Below are positions 18,761 through 27,383 of a stretch of DNA of 64,000 nucleotides, piece after piece (position 1 is the first letter of the stretch; each line of letters opens with the position of its first letter). Origin of the DNA: Verrucomicrobiia bacterium (GTDB lineage Bacteria > Verrucomicrobiota > Verrucomicrobiia > Limisphaerales > Fontisphaeraceae). Both the position numbers and the translations under genes were made by a program. The notes beneath the pieces were generated by a model. That model did no database searches and was not told where the DNA came from. It was given only the letters and a program-made list of their open reading frames with translations. The stretch covers positions 25,312 through 89,311 of the forward strand of contig JAOAIT010000048.1 in the NCBI GenBank assembly GCA_026414565.1, in the 5' to 3' direction.

Positions 18761-19246
18761 ATGCGTTGCCCCAAGTGCGGTGGTCAAGATGACAAGGTGA
18801 TTGATTCGCGCAGTTCGCGCGAGGGGGCGACTATTCGCCGGCGGCGTGAATGTCTGAAATGCGGGCATCGTTTTACCACCTACGAGGAGATAGAGCATAC
18901 GCATTTGATGGTGGTCAAGCGGGATGGGCGGCGGGAGGTGTTGAGCCGGGACAAATTGATGGCCGGGATTCAGAAGGCGTTTGAGAAGCGGCCGATCAGC
19001 AACGAACAACTGCATGACATTGGCAGCCGGGTCCTGGACCAGATTGCGGCCGAGTTTGAATCGGAGGTGCCCTCGACGGCGATTGGGGAAAAAGTAATGA
19101 ATGTGTTGCGCGAGGTGGATGAAGTGGCGTATGTTCGGTATGCCAGCGTGTACCGCCGTTTTCAGGAAGCCACGGACTTTGTGCAGGCGGTGAAGAAATT
19201 GGAGATAAAAAATGATACAGCTACACTCCGATTGCCTGGTGTTTGA
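18761..19246 (+). CDS. nrdR: Transcriptional repressor NrdR
   Basis: NrdR represses ribonucleotide reductase genes in response to ATP/dATP. The 161-residue protein has an N-terminal zinc ribbon (CPKCGG at 3-8, CLKCGHRF near 31-38) with DSRSSREGATIRRRR between, then an ATP-cone domain (about 46-136, VVKRDGRREVLSRDK). Length and order match the family exactly. No nrd structural genes or clear NrdR boxes are in the window. Its 3' end overlaps the next ORF by 35 bases. Confidence 0.97.
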   Translation: MRCPKCGGQDDKVIDSRSSREGATIRRRRECLKCGHRFTTYEEIEHTHLMVVKRDGRREVLSRDKLMAGIQKAFEKRPISNEQLHDIGSRVLDQIAAEFESEVPSTAIGEKVMNVLREVDEVAYVRYASVYRRFQEATDFVQAVKKLEIKNDTATLRLPGV

Positions 19247-19760
19247 AGACCACGGCGAAGGACAGCCTGCCCATGTGGAGAAGCTGGCGGCGGAAATATT
19301 GGGCGATGTTTTTGGACCCGGGACGCGGGAGCTGGTGCGGCAGGCCACGGCGGCGGTGTTGCATTATTTCAAACACGAGCAAGGACGGGAGACGATCACG
19401 CTGGGGGAATTCATCCAGGCGCTGGAGCAGGCGTTGAAGTCCTTTGGGCTGCAATGGACGGCCAAGGGACAACTGAAGATGCGGGCGGCGGAGATGGATT
19501 TATTTCGGCTGGCCACGGAGGTTTCGGGCGGCTGCGAGCTGGTGTTTTTCCCGTCACTGCAACAAGAGCTGCGCAAGGCGCTGGGGAAATCGCCGCGATT
19601 GTTGCGGCTGCATGGGCTGCGCGCCTGTGTGAAGCATCTGCGCGGCACGCGGCGCTGGACGCCGGATTGCGAGCAACTGAGCGATCAGATTGTGGATTTT
19701 CTGCGGCGGCGGCTGGCCGATGAGCCCGCGGTGAAGGTGTGGGCGATGGTGATTTCGTGA
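19212..19760 (+). CDS. Unknown protein overlapping nrdR
   Basis: A 182-residue soluble protein I do not recognise. The ATG at 19212 lies inside nrdR and has GGAGA at 19201-19205 as a ribosome site, so the 35-base overlap looks genuine. The sequence is helical with several hydrophobic patches (LVFFPSLQQELRKAL) but no membrane segment or catalytic motif. The tight overlap suggests co-translation with NrdR and possibly a regulatory link to nucleotide supply, which is inference only. Its stop is followed 30 bases later by the stop of the convergent TPR gene. Confidence 0.7.
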   Translation: MIQLHSDCLVFEDHGEGQPAHVEKLAAEILGDVFGPGTRELVRQATAAVLHYFKHEQGRETITLGEFIQALEQALKSFGLQWTAKGQLKMRAAEMDLFRLATEVSGGCELVFFPSLQQELRKALGKSPRLLRLHGLRACVKHLRGTRRWTPDCEQLSDQIVDFLRRRLADEPAVKVWAMVIS

Positions 19761-19789
19761 GCCGCGGGCTGCGGGCAATAAAGGGAGGG

Positions 19790-20659
19790 TCAAGGTGGCG
19801 GGGCGCCGGATTGCAGGCGTTGGCGCCATTCCTCAATGGCCTGCGGGTAGGGCGAGATCTGCTTGAGCCGCTGCAATAATTCCAGTGCCCGCTGCGTGCG
19901 GCCGGTTTCCTCCTCCATTTTGGCCAGGTTGGCGAGGATTTGATTGAGGAGGAAGACATTTGGTTCGGGCTTGGGGGCTTCGCGTTCGTCCCAGCGGCGG
20001 AGGGCGGCCTCCCAGAGGTTGCGGGCCTTGTTGGGGTCCTGGTTGATTTCCCGGTGGATTTGGCCCAGCTCGAAAAGGATTTGGGGATCGCCCGGCAGAT
20101 GGCGCAAGCCTTCGCGCAAGAATTGCTCGGCCTGTTGGGCCTTGCCCATGCGGCGGAGCCAGTAGGCGGTGGCGGCATAGGTCACCGGATTTTCGGGGTC
20201 GAGGGTGGCGGCCAGGCGCATCCAGGGGAGGATTTCGCGCTCTTCGCCGTGCCCCTCGTGGCGGTGCTTGCTGTTTTCGCCGAGATGGATGTGCTCTGAG
20301 GGATAGAAATGGCGGCCGAAGCGGTCCAGCCAGTTGCGGGGGCGGCCAAGGAAATCGTGCTCGTCGCCCTCGTTCTGGCTGGGGGCGTGGCCGGCGTCCT
20401 CGACGAAGTGGGCGGTTTGATAGGCGTTTTGGTTGTCGAAGATGGAGGGATAATAGCCTCCGTGGAAGTAGGCGTCGGCTTTGATGAAGAAGTGATTGGC
20501 CAGGAGTTTGCGGGTTTCGCCCAGAAAGACGGCGGTCAGGGAGTCGCTCTGGCGCGGGGTGAGCGAGGCGGCCCAGCCGAGGCGTCCGAGGAGCGTGGCG
20601 AGGGTCAAGGCCCCGGCCGCCAGCAGCGCGAGGATGAACGGGGGTCGGATCATGCTCAT
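19790..20659 (-). CDS. Membrane-anchored TPR protein with His-rich segment
   Basis: A 289-residue protein with an N-terminal hydrophobic anchor (about 5-25) and a non-cytoplasmic body. Residues around 105-125 hold a His-rich stretch (HIHLGENSKHRHEGHGEE). After that come tetratricopeptide-like repeats (YAATAYWLRRMGKAQQAEQF, ILFELGQIHREINQDPNKA). The start at 20659 overlaps the stop of the ABC permease gene as ATGA, so the exporter and this protein are translated together. It may be the extracytoplasmic partner of the transporter, with the His segment hinting at metal binding. Neither role is proven. Confidence 0.75.
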   Translation of the reverse strand: MSMIRPPFILALLAAGALTLATLLGRLGWAASLTPRQSDSLTAVFLGETRKLLANHFFIKADAYFHGGYYPSIFDNQNAYQTAHFVEDAGHAPSQNEGDEHDFLGRPRNWLDRFGRHFYPSEHIHLGENSKHRHEGHGEEREILPWMRLAATLDPENPVTYAATAYWLRRMGKAQQAEQFLREGLRHLPGDPQILFELGQIHREINQDPNKARNLWEAALRRWDEREAPKPEPNVFLLNQILANLAKMEEETGRTQRALELLQRLKQISPYPQAIEEWRQRLQSGAPPP

Positions 20660-21432
20660 TGGGTGCGCTTGCGTTGGAACAGCCAGCAGCTCAGGGCGTA
20701 GAGCAAGGCCATGTAGAACAGGCCGTAAAGGGTGGCCAGGCCCACGGCCCACCAGGGCGGCGGGGGCCAATGGTGGATCAACAGCTCCCGCAGATCAAAA
20801 AACTCGAGGTGGGGGAGCGCGTAGTAAGCGGCGAGCAGAAGGGATTGGAGCGGCTCGGCGGTGGCCAGGGCCAGCTTGTCGAGATACCGTCCGACGCCCA
20901 GCAAACCGACGACGACGACGAGGCAGATGGTGGCGTTGGAGGAAGGCGCGGCGAAGACGAGCGAGCCGGCCAGGGCGAGGCCGATCACCACGCCCAACAT
21001 GATCCAGTGCAGCCAGGCCGCTTGAATGAGGAGGGGCAAGCCGAGGCCATGTTGTTTGGAGTAGGTGAGCAGCATCATGAAAAGATAAAAGACGATGAGG
21101 CAGAGGCCGCAGGCGATCCAGGCGCCGGCGAATTTGCCGGCGAGCACCTGGGCGCGAGAAACCGGTTTGGCGAGCAGGGAGAGGATGGTGCGCTGCTCGA
21201 ATTCGGCGGGGATCTGGCGGGCGGTGGTGGTGACGGCGATGACCAGGCTGGAGAGCATGACGAGCAGATAGTTCAGCTCCACGACGTAGCGGGCGATCTG
21301 GCGGTCATCAAAGATGTTAACGGAACCGGCCAGGAGGGTGAGGACGGCGGCGAGGGTAAAGAGCACATAGAAATCCTTGCGCCGGATCAGTTCCAGAATC
21401 ACTACGCGGGCCATGGCCCAGATGATTTTCAT
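20656..21432 (-). CDS. ABC-2 type transporter permease
   Basis: A 258-residue integral membrane protein with six hydrophobic segments (starting near 22, 58, 108, 140, 165 and 230). The cytoplasmic loop ARQIPAEFEQRTILSLLAKPVSRAQVLAGKF is characteristic of ABC-2/NosY-like permeases. It pairs with the ATPase gene upstream (ATGA overlap at 21429-21432) and with the TPR protein downstream (ATGA overlap). The substrate is unknown. NosFY-like pairs often act in copper or sulfur supply, or in export, but no nosZ or other clue is present. Confidence 0.87.
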   Translation of the reverse strand: MKIIWAMARVVILELIRRKDFYVLFTLAAVLTLLAGSVNIFDDRQIARYVVELNYLLVMLSSLVIAVTTTARQIPAEFEQRTILSLLAKPVSRAQVLAGKFAGAWIACGLCLIVFYLFMMLLTYSKQHGLGLPLLIQAAWLHWIMLGVVIGLALAGSLVFAAPSSNATICLVVVVGLLGVGRYLDKLALATAEPLQSLLLAAYYALPHLEFFDLRELLIHHWPPPPWWAVGLATLYGLFYMALLYALSCWLFQRKRTQ

Positions 21433-22202
21433 GGGGCAACCTCCTTTGGCTCCGAGAATCCCACCAGATGCAGGAAGACCTGCTCGAGATTCATTTGATA
21501 CTGGCCGAGCAAATCCTTGACGGCCCCCACCGCGCGCAAGCGGCCCTGGTGGAGGATGGCGACGCGGTCGCAGACCAGCTCGACTTCGCCCAGCTCGTGG
21601 GAGGAGAAGAGGACGGTTTTACCCTGGTTTTTGAGGCGCTGGATGATGTCGCGCACTTTCATGCGGCCCAAGGGGTCGAGGCCGCTGGTGGGTTCGTCGA
21701 GGATGAGCAGATCGGGGTCATTGATGAGGGCCTGGGCGAGGCCGACGCGCTGCTGCATGCCTTTGGAATAGGTGCGGATGAGGCGCTTGCGGACGTGGTT
21801 CAGTTCCACCAGTTGCAACAACTCGTCAATGCGGCGGCGGGCGGTATCGGGCGGGAGTTGGAAGAGGTCGGCATAAAACTGCAGGAGCTCCTCGGCGGTG
21901 AGGAACTTGTAGTAGTAGGTCATTTCGGGGAGGTAGCCCAGGCGCTGGCGGGCGATGGGCTGGCGGACATCGGTGCCGAAGAGGCGGGCGGCGCCGCGGG
22001 TGGGGGGCAGGAAGCCCAGGAGGACCTGCATGGTGGTGGTTTTGCCGGCGCCGTTGGGGCCGAGGAAGCCAAACACCTCGCCTTGGCGCACCTGGAGGTT
22101 GAGGCCATCCACGGCCCGGACGGGTGGGCTGTTGCGCTCGCGGGCGGGGTATTCCACCACCAGGTTTTCCACCTCGATCACCGTCTGGCTCGGTGCGGTC
22201 AT
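21429..22202 (-). CDS. ABC transporter ATP-binding protein
   Basis: A 257-residue ATPase from the ATG at 22202. Walker A is GPNGAGKT (48-55), the Q-loop region is LGYLPEMTYYY, the signature is a variant YSKGMQQRVGLAQ, and Walker B is LLILDEPTSGLDPLGR, with the switch His in SSHELGEVE. This is the drug/NosF-type ABC class that works with ABC-2 permeases. It is the first gene of a three-gene coupled unit: ATPase, permease, TPR protein. A longer in-frame start is possible but would only add a poorly matching stretch. Confidence 0.9.
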   Translation of the reverse strand: MTAPSQTVIEVENLVVEYPARERNSPPVRAVDGLNLQVRQGEVFGFLGPNGAGKTTTMQVLLGFLPPTRGAARLFGTDVRQPIARQRLGYLPEMTYYYKFLTAEELLQFYADLFQLPPDTARRRIDELLQLVELNHVRKRLIRTYSKGMQQRVGLAQALINDPDLLILDEPTSGLDPLGRMKVRDIIQRLKNQGKTVLFSSHELGEVELVCDRVAILHQGRLRAVGAVKDLLGQYQMNLEQVFLHLVGFSEPKEVAP

Positions 22203-22387
22203 AAAGTCCCTGAAACACCCAAAAACGTTAATGAACAAGTCAGCGGCGATAATGTAATGAACCGGCTTTGCTTCGTCAACGCGCGGGGTGGATGGGGAGG
22301 CGGCAAGGGAGGGCCGGCGGGGGCGGCGAGGGAGAACCGGCGCTTGCCAGCGGGGCGGCTCTTTGGTAGTTGTAGCCTTCAGAACCT

Positions 22388-22951
22388 ATGGCACTCGACG
22401 ACATCTTATTGGAAGCGGAAGAGAAAATGATCAAGACCGAGGAGGTTTTGCATCGTGAATTTGCGGGGCTGCGGACGGGCAAGGCCTCGCCGGCCCTGGT
22501 GGAGAACATCACCGCCGAGGTGTATGGCGGGTCGGTGATGCGGATACGGGAGCTGGCGGGCATCACCTCGCCGGAGCCGCGGATGCTGGTGATCCAGCCG
22601 TGGGATGCGAGCACGACGTCGGCGATAGAGAAGGCGATCCAGAAGGCCAACATTGGATTGAATCCGGTGGTGCAAGGCAAGGTCATCCGCCTGGTGTTTC
22701 CGGAGCTGAGCGAGGAGCGCCGCAAGGAGCTGGTCAAGGTGGCGCACAAGATGGCGGAAGAATCCCGGATTGCGATCCGGCACATTCGCCGCGACGCGCT
22801 GGAGCATATCAAGAAGGAGTCCAAACAAGGCGGGGTCAGTGAGGAGGACGTGGAGCACGCCGAGAAAGATTTGCAGAAGCTGCACGACACTTACATCCAG
22901 AAGATTGACCAGCATCTGGCCCACAAAGAAAAAGAGATTATGACCGTCTGA
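22388..22951 (+). CDS. frr: Ribosome recycling factor
   Basis: RRF splits post-termination ribosomes together with EF-G. The 187-residue protein matches the family length and pattern: an N-terminal helix, FAGLRTGKASPALVENI, LVIQPWDAST, and IRHIRRDALEHIKK in the long C-terminal helix. pyrH and tsf, the usual neighbours, are absent. The gene is divergent from the ABC exporter unit and is followed 58 bases later by the RACo-like gene. Confidence 0.97.
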   Translation: MALDDILLEAEEKMIKTEEVLHREFAGLRTGKASPALVENITAEVYGGSVMRIRELAGITSPEPRMLVIQPWDASTTSAIEKAIQKANIGLNPVVQGKVIRLVFPELSEERRKELVKVAHKMAEESRIAIRHIRRDALEHIKKESKQGGVSEEDVEHAEKDLQKLHDTYIQKIDQHLAHKEKEIMTV

Positions 22952-23009
22952 GCGGGGGCCGGAGCCGCCCCGGGATGAGGGGCTGGCGCCGAAGCCGTCC
23001 TTGCACCCC

Positions 23010-24536
23010 ATGAAGGTTCATTACCCAGTCGAGTTGCTTCCCTGGGGGCGCAAGGTGGAGGCGGAGGCGGGCGCGGCGCTGGCGGATGTGTTGTTTCCGC
23101 TGGGGGTGGAGTTTCCCTGTGGTGGGCGGGGCAAGTGCCGTGGCTGCCGGGTGAAGTTGTTGGAGGGGGAGCTGCGGCCGACGCCGGAGGAGGAGCGTTT
23201 GCTGGGATCGGGCAGGCTGGCCGAGGGCTGGCGGCTGAGCTGCCGGCATGCCGTGACCGGCCCCTTGCGGCTGGAGATGGCGCAATGGGAGGCTTCGGTG
23301 CTGCAGGATGAGGCGCCATTTCCTTTCGAGCCGCAGGAGGGTTTGGGGATAGCGGTGGATGTGGGCACCACCACGCTGGCGGCGCAACTCATTGACATGG
23401 AGAAGGGCCACGTGCTGGCTGTGGCGACGGGGCTGAATCCCCAGGCGCGGCATGGGGCGGACATCATGAGCCGGGTGGAATACGCGCTGCAGCCCGAGGG
23501 CGCCAAAAGGCTGACGCGGATGATCCGTGAGAAGATCAGCGACATGCTCACGGATTTAATTATCGAGGCCCATGCGTCTCCCGAGCGGCTGCGGCGGATT
23601 GCGCTGGTGGGGAACACGGTGATGCATCATCTTTTTGGCGGGTTGCAGCTTGCGCCGCTGGCCCGCCATCCTTTCGTGCCGGAAAGGGAGGAGACCTTGG
23701 TTTTCAGTCCCTTCGAGCTGAGGTGGATGCTGCCAGATCACGTGAGCATTGCGTTTTTACCGTGCCTGGGCGGGTTTGTGGGGAGTGATATTCTGGCGGG
23801 CCTGCTGGCCACGGGGCTGCACCGGCAAAGCGGACTGGGGTTGCTGATGGATTTGGGCACCAATGGGGAGATGGTGCTGGGCAACAAGGAGGGATTTCTC
23901 TGCGCTTCCACCGCCGCGGGGCCGGCCTTTGAAGGGGCACGCATTTCGTGCGGGATGCGGGCCGACGCGGGCGCGATTTCTGCGGTGGCAGTGAAAAATG
24001 GCGGGGTAGAATGTCACACGTTGGGGGGAGGGCCGCCGCGGGGGGTGTGTGGCAGCGGGCTGGTGGACGCAGTGGCAGCGGGGTTGGAATTAAACTGGAT
24101 TGCGCCGTCAGGACGGTTGACGTGTGGGAGCCTTCTGCCCTTGGCCGCGGGGCTTGGCCTGACGCAACAGGACGTGCGGGAATTGCAACTGGCGAAAGGG
24201 GCGATAGCGGCGGGGATTCGGCTGTTGCTGCAGCAACAGGGCGCCGAGCTGAGCGAGTTGGAGAACGTGTGGCTGGCGGGGGCGTTTGGCAATTACATCA
24301 GCCGGGCGAGTGCCTATCGCATCGGGTTGCTGCCGCTGCCGCCGGAGAAGGTGACGCCGGCGGGCAATACGGCGCTGCGCGGGGCGAAACTGGCGTTGTT
24401 TGAGTGGGAGCGCGTGCTGGAGGGGTATCCTGAGTTGCGGCGGGCAGGCCGGCATATCTCCCTGCATGAGTGTGCGGGCTTCGAGGAGGTGTATGGGGAG
24501 GCCATGCTATTTCCGTCGGCAGGCGTGGCCGGCTGA
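23010..24536 (+). CDS. RACo-like corrinoid-protein reductive activator (DUF4445)
   Basis: A 508-residue protein with an N-terminal [2Fe-2S] ferredoxin domain (CGGRGKCRGC near 37-46, fourth Cys in LSCRHAV), a short linker and a C-terminal ASKHA ATPase-fold domain. The nucleotide-binding marks include AVDVGTTTLAAQLID, GNTVMHHLFGG, LMDLGTNGEMVLG and GVCGSGLVDAVAAGLE. RACo proteins use ATP to drive reduction of inactive Co(II) corrinoid proteins during methyl transfer. I see no corrinoid protein or methyltransferase gene in the window. The ATG at 23010 is chosen over an in-frame TTG three codons earlier. Confidence 0.87.
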   Translation: MKVHYPVELLPWGRKVEAEAGAALADVLFPLGVEFPCGGRGKCRGCRVKLLEGELRPTPEEERLLGSGRLAEGWRLSCRHAVTGPLRLEMAQWEASVLQDEAPFPFEPQEGLGIAVDVGTTTLAAQLIDMEKGHVLAVATGLNPQARHGADIMSRVEYALQPEGAKRLTRMIREKISDMLTDLIIEAHASPERLRRIALVGNTVMHHLFGGLQLAPLARHPFVPEREETLVFSPFELRWMLPDHVSIAFLPCLGGFVGSDILAGLLATGLHRQSGLGLLMDLGTNGEMVLGNKEGFLCASTAAGPAFEGARISCGMRADAGAISAVAVKNGGVECHTLGGGPPRGVCGSGLVDAVAAGLELNWIAPSGRLTCGSLLPLAAGLGLTQQDVRELQLAKGAIAAGIRLLLQQQGAELSELENVWLAGAFGNYISRASAYRIGLLPLPPEKVTPAGNTALRGAKLALFEWERVLEGYPELRRAGRHISLHECAGFEEVYGEAMLFPSAGVAG

Positions 24537-24611
24537 GAAGGCAGGGGTGGCCGTGCTGAGAAAATTGGGGCGAGGAGCCAGGGGGCGGAGTACCTCAGCG
24601 CAGGCCGGGGG

Positions 24612-24645
24612 CGTCCCCTGCCCTGCCGGGCCGCGAGCGGGGACG
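24612..24645 (+). repeat. GC-rich dispersed element, copy 4
   Basis: GTCCCCTGCCCTGCCGGG in the gap between the RACo-like gene and uvrA. Here the ends pair: CGTCCCC at 24612-24618 with GGGGACG at 24639-24645, so this copy is a true hairpin. Confidence 0.55.
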
Positions 24646-24707
24646 GAGTTGGACGTTGAGAATCCGGAAAATAGTGGTACTGATAGGGTGTGCGTGGGCG
24701 AGAAGAC

Positions 24708-27383
24708 ATGGACCATGGCGGGTGCATCTGGATTCAGGGGGCGCGTGAGCATAACCTGAAGAATATTTCGCTGGCCATTCCGCGGGGGCAACTGGTGGTG
24801 ATCACGGGGGTGAGCGGTTCGGGCAAGAGCACGCTGGCGTTTGATTTGCTGTTTGCGGAGGGCCAGCGGCGCTTTCTGGATTCCATGAACACGTATGCGC
24901 GGCAGTTTGTGGAGCAACTGAGCCGGCCGGAGGTGGATTTGATCGCCGGGCTGCCGCCGACGGTGAGCATTGAGCAGCGCAACAGCCGGGGCGGGGGCAA
25001 AAGCACGGTGGCCACGGTCACGGAGATTCAACATTTTCTGCGGTTGTTGTTTGCGCGGCTGGGCGTGATTTTTTGTCCCGACTGCCAGGCGCCGGTGCGC
25101 CGGCAGAGCGCGGAGGAGGTGTGCCAGCGGGTATGGCGCGAGGTGGCGCGGCAGGGGGAGCTGCTGGTGCTGGCGCCGCTGGTGCGGCATCGGAAGGGGT
25201 TTCATTCCGACATTGGGCAGTGGGCGCACCGGCGGGGATACAGCCAGTTGCGGGTGGACGGCAAGCTGATGGAGGTCACGCCGGAATTGCGGCTGGATCG
25301 TTATCGGGAGCACACCATTGAGGCGGCGATTGGGCGTCTGGCGAGGCCCCGCGGGCGGACCGCCGGCACCGCGGCGGAGGAGGCCGGGAAAAAACTATTG
25401 CTGGAGGCATTGGAGGTGGGGCGAGGGACGCTGATGACGCTGGATGCCAGGCGGCGGCTGGTGGTGTATTCGACGGAGCGGTGCTGCGCCCACTGTGGGC
25501 GATCGTTTGAGGCGCTGGATCCGAAGCACTTCAGCTACAATTCGGCGGTGGGGTGGTGTCCCGAATGCCGGGGTTTTGGGGAGATTTTTGAGATGCCGGA
25601 GGTGGATCGTGGGGCGCGGGCGGAGGCGATTGAGGAATCGTGGTATGAGTGGATGGAGGGCCGGCGGGAGCTGTGTCCGGCGTGTCACGGGGCGCGGTTG
25701 AATCCGGTTGCGCGGGCGGTGCGCCTGCCGACGGATCCGGAGGCCACGGATCGGGAGCTGGCCCGGGCGCCCACGATAGAAACCTTCGGGCGGATGACGA
25801 TTGCGGAGGCGCAGGAATATTTTGAGAAGCTGGAGTTTGAGGGGGATGCGGCCCGGATTGCGCGAGACATTCTGCCGGAGATACGCGAGCGCCTGCGGTT
25901 TTTGCAGGAGGTGGGGCTGGGGTATTTGGAGCTGGGCCGGGGGGTGCCGAGTCTTTCGGGTGGGGAAGCGCAGCGGATCCGGCTGGCGGCGCAGCTTGGC
26001 TCAAATCTGACGGGGGTGTTGTACATACTGGATGAGCCGACGATTGGGCTGCATCCGCGGGATAATGACCGATTGTTGCGGGTTTTGGCCCGGCTGAAGG
26101 GGCGGGGCAATTCGGTCATTGTGGTGGAGCACGACGACGCCACGATGCGGCAGGCGGATTTCATTGTGGATCTTGGCCCCGGGGCCGGCATCCATGGCGG
26201 GCAGGTGGTGGCCACGGGCACGTTGCAGGAATTGCTGCGGCATCCGAATTCGCTCACCGGGCATTGTTTGAGTCATCCGGTGGCGCATCCGAGCCGGGGT
26301 CAGCGGCGGCCGGTGGAGTTTCGGGCGGGGCAGTATCTGACCTTGAAGGGGGCCCGGTGGCACAATTTACAAAATCTGACGGTGCGGTTTCCGTGGCAGC
26401 GTTTGGTGGTGATCACGGGCATCAGCGGCTCCGGGAAGAGCACGCTGATCCGGGATTGTTTATTGCCGGCGCTGCAGGCGGCGTTGAAGCAACGCGAGCC
26501 GGCGAAGGCCTGCGGGCAGATCACGGCCGGTCTGGCGCGGGTGCGGGCGGTGCATGAGGTGGATCAATCGCCGATTGGGCGCACGCCGCGCTCGACGCCG
26601 GCGACGTATGTGGGTTTTTTGGATGAGATTCGGGCGTTGTTTGCGCAGACGCCCGAGGCCCGCATGAGGGGTTATGGGCCGGGGCGCTTCAGTTTTAACA
26701 GCGCGCAGGGCCGGTGTCCCGAGTGCGAAGGGGCGGGAGTGATCAAACTGGAAATGAGTTTCATGCCGCCGGCGCTGGTCAAATGCAGCCGGTGCCAGGG
26801 CTTGCGCTTCAATGCGGAAACGCTGGAGGTCACGTATGGGGGGAAGAACATTGCCGAGGTGCTGGAGCTGAGCGTGGCGGAGGCCCTGGAGTTTTTTGGG
26901 GCGGTGCCGCGGGTGCGGCGGGCGCTGGAGGCGCTGCATGACACCGGCCTGGATTACCTCAAACTGGGCCAGACCAGTCCGACGCTGAGCGGCGGGGAGG
27001 CTCAGCGGGTCAAGCTGGTGACGCATCTGCTGGGGGGGCTGAGCGCCACGAGGGAGAGTCGTGCCCCGGGCAACAAGACGGCCAAAGGGGATGTGTTTAT
27101 TCTGGAGGAGCCGACGATTGGATTGCACATGGCCGATGTGCAGCGGCTGGTGGACGTGTTGCACCGGCTGGTGGACGCCGGGCACACAGTGGTGGTGATC
27201 GAACACAACCTGGATTTGATTGCGGAGGCCGACTGGATCATTGATTTAGGCCCGGAAGGCGGCAGCGGCGGGGGGCGGATCGTGGTGGAAGGGACGCCGG
27301 AAGAAGTGGCCGCCTGTCCTCAATCTTACACCGGCCAATATCTGCGGCCGGTGTTGAATCGCCCAACCCCTGCGCGCCCATGA
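24708..27383 (+). CDS. uvrA: UvrA excision nuclease subunit A, short insertion domain
   Basis: An 891-residue tandem ABC ATPase of the UvrA family, which finds bulky DNA damage and loads UvrB. Walker A motifs are GVSGSGKS (34-41) and GISGSGKS in the second half. Signatures are SLSGGEAQRIRLAAQ and TLSGGEAQRVKLVTH. Zinc-module cysteines are at C123/C126, C260/C263, C284/C287 and in the second half. The UvrB-binding region (about 125-245, APLVRHRKGFHSD) is present. The spacing between C287 and C323 is only about 35 residues where UvrA normally has over 100, so most of the damage-sensing insertion domain is gone. The ATG at 24708 is chosen. The last codons overlap the next gene as ATGA. Confidence 0.93.
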   Translation: MDHGGCIWIQGAREHNLKNISLAIPRGQLVVITGVSGSGKSTLAFDLLFAEGQRRFLDSMNTYARQFVEQLSRPEVDLIAGLPPTVSIEQRNSRGGGKSTVATVTEIQHFLRLLFARLGVIFCPDCQAPVRRQSAEEVCQRVWREVARQGELLVLAPLVRHRKGFHSDIGQWAHRRGYSQLRVDGKLMEVTPELRLDRYREHTIEAAIGRLARPRGRTAGTAAEEAGKKLLLEALEVGRGTLMTLDARRRLVVYSTERCCAHCGRSFEALDPKHFSYNSAVGWCPECRGFGEIFEMPEVDRGARAEAIEESWYEWMEGRRELCPACHGARLNPVARAVRLPTDPEATDRELARAPTIETFGRMTIAEAQEYFEKLEFEGDAARIARDILPEIRERLRFLQEVGLGYLELGRGVPSLSGGEAQRIRLAAQLGSNLTGVLYILDEPTIGLHPRDNDRLLRVLARLKGRGNSVIVVEHDDATMRQADFIVDLGPGAGIHGGQVVATGTLQELLRHPNSLTGHCLSHPVAHPSRGQRRPVEFRAGQYLTLKGARWHNLQNLTVRFPWQRLVVITGISGSGKSTLIRDCLLPALQAALKQREPAKACGQITAGLARVRAVHEVDQSPIGRTPRSTPATYVGFLDEIRALFAQTPEARMRGYGPGRFSFNSAQGRCPECEGAGVIKLEMSFMPPALVKCSRCQGLRFNAETLEVTYGGKNIAEVLELSVAEALEFFGAVPRVRRALEALHDTGLDYLKLGQTSPTLSGGEAQRVKLVTHLLGGLSATRESRAPGNKTAKGDVFILEEPTIGLHMADVQRLVDVLHRLVDAGHTVVVIEHNLDLIAEADWIIDLGPEGGSGGGRIVVEGTPEEVAACPQSYTGQYLRPVLNRPTPARP

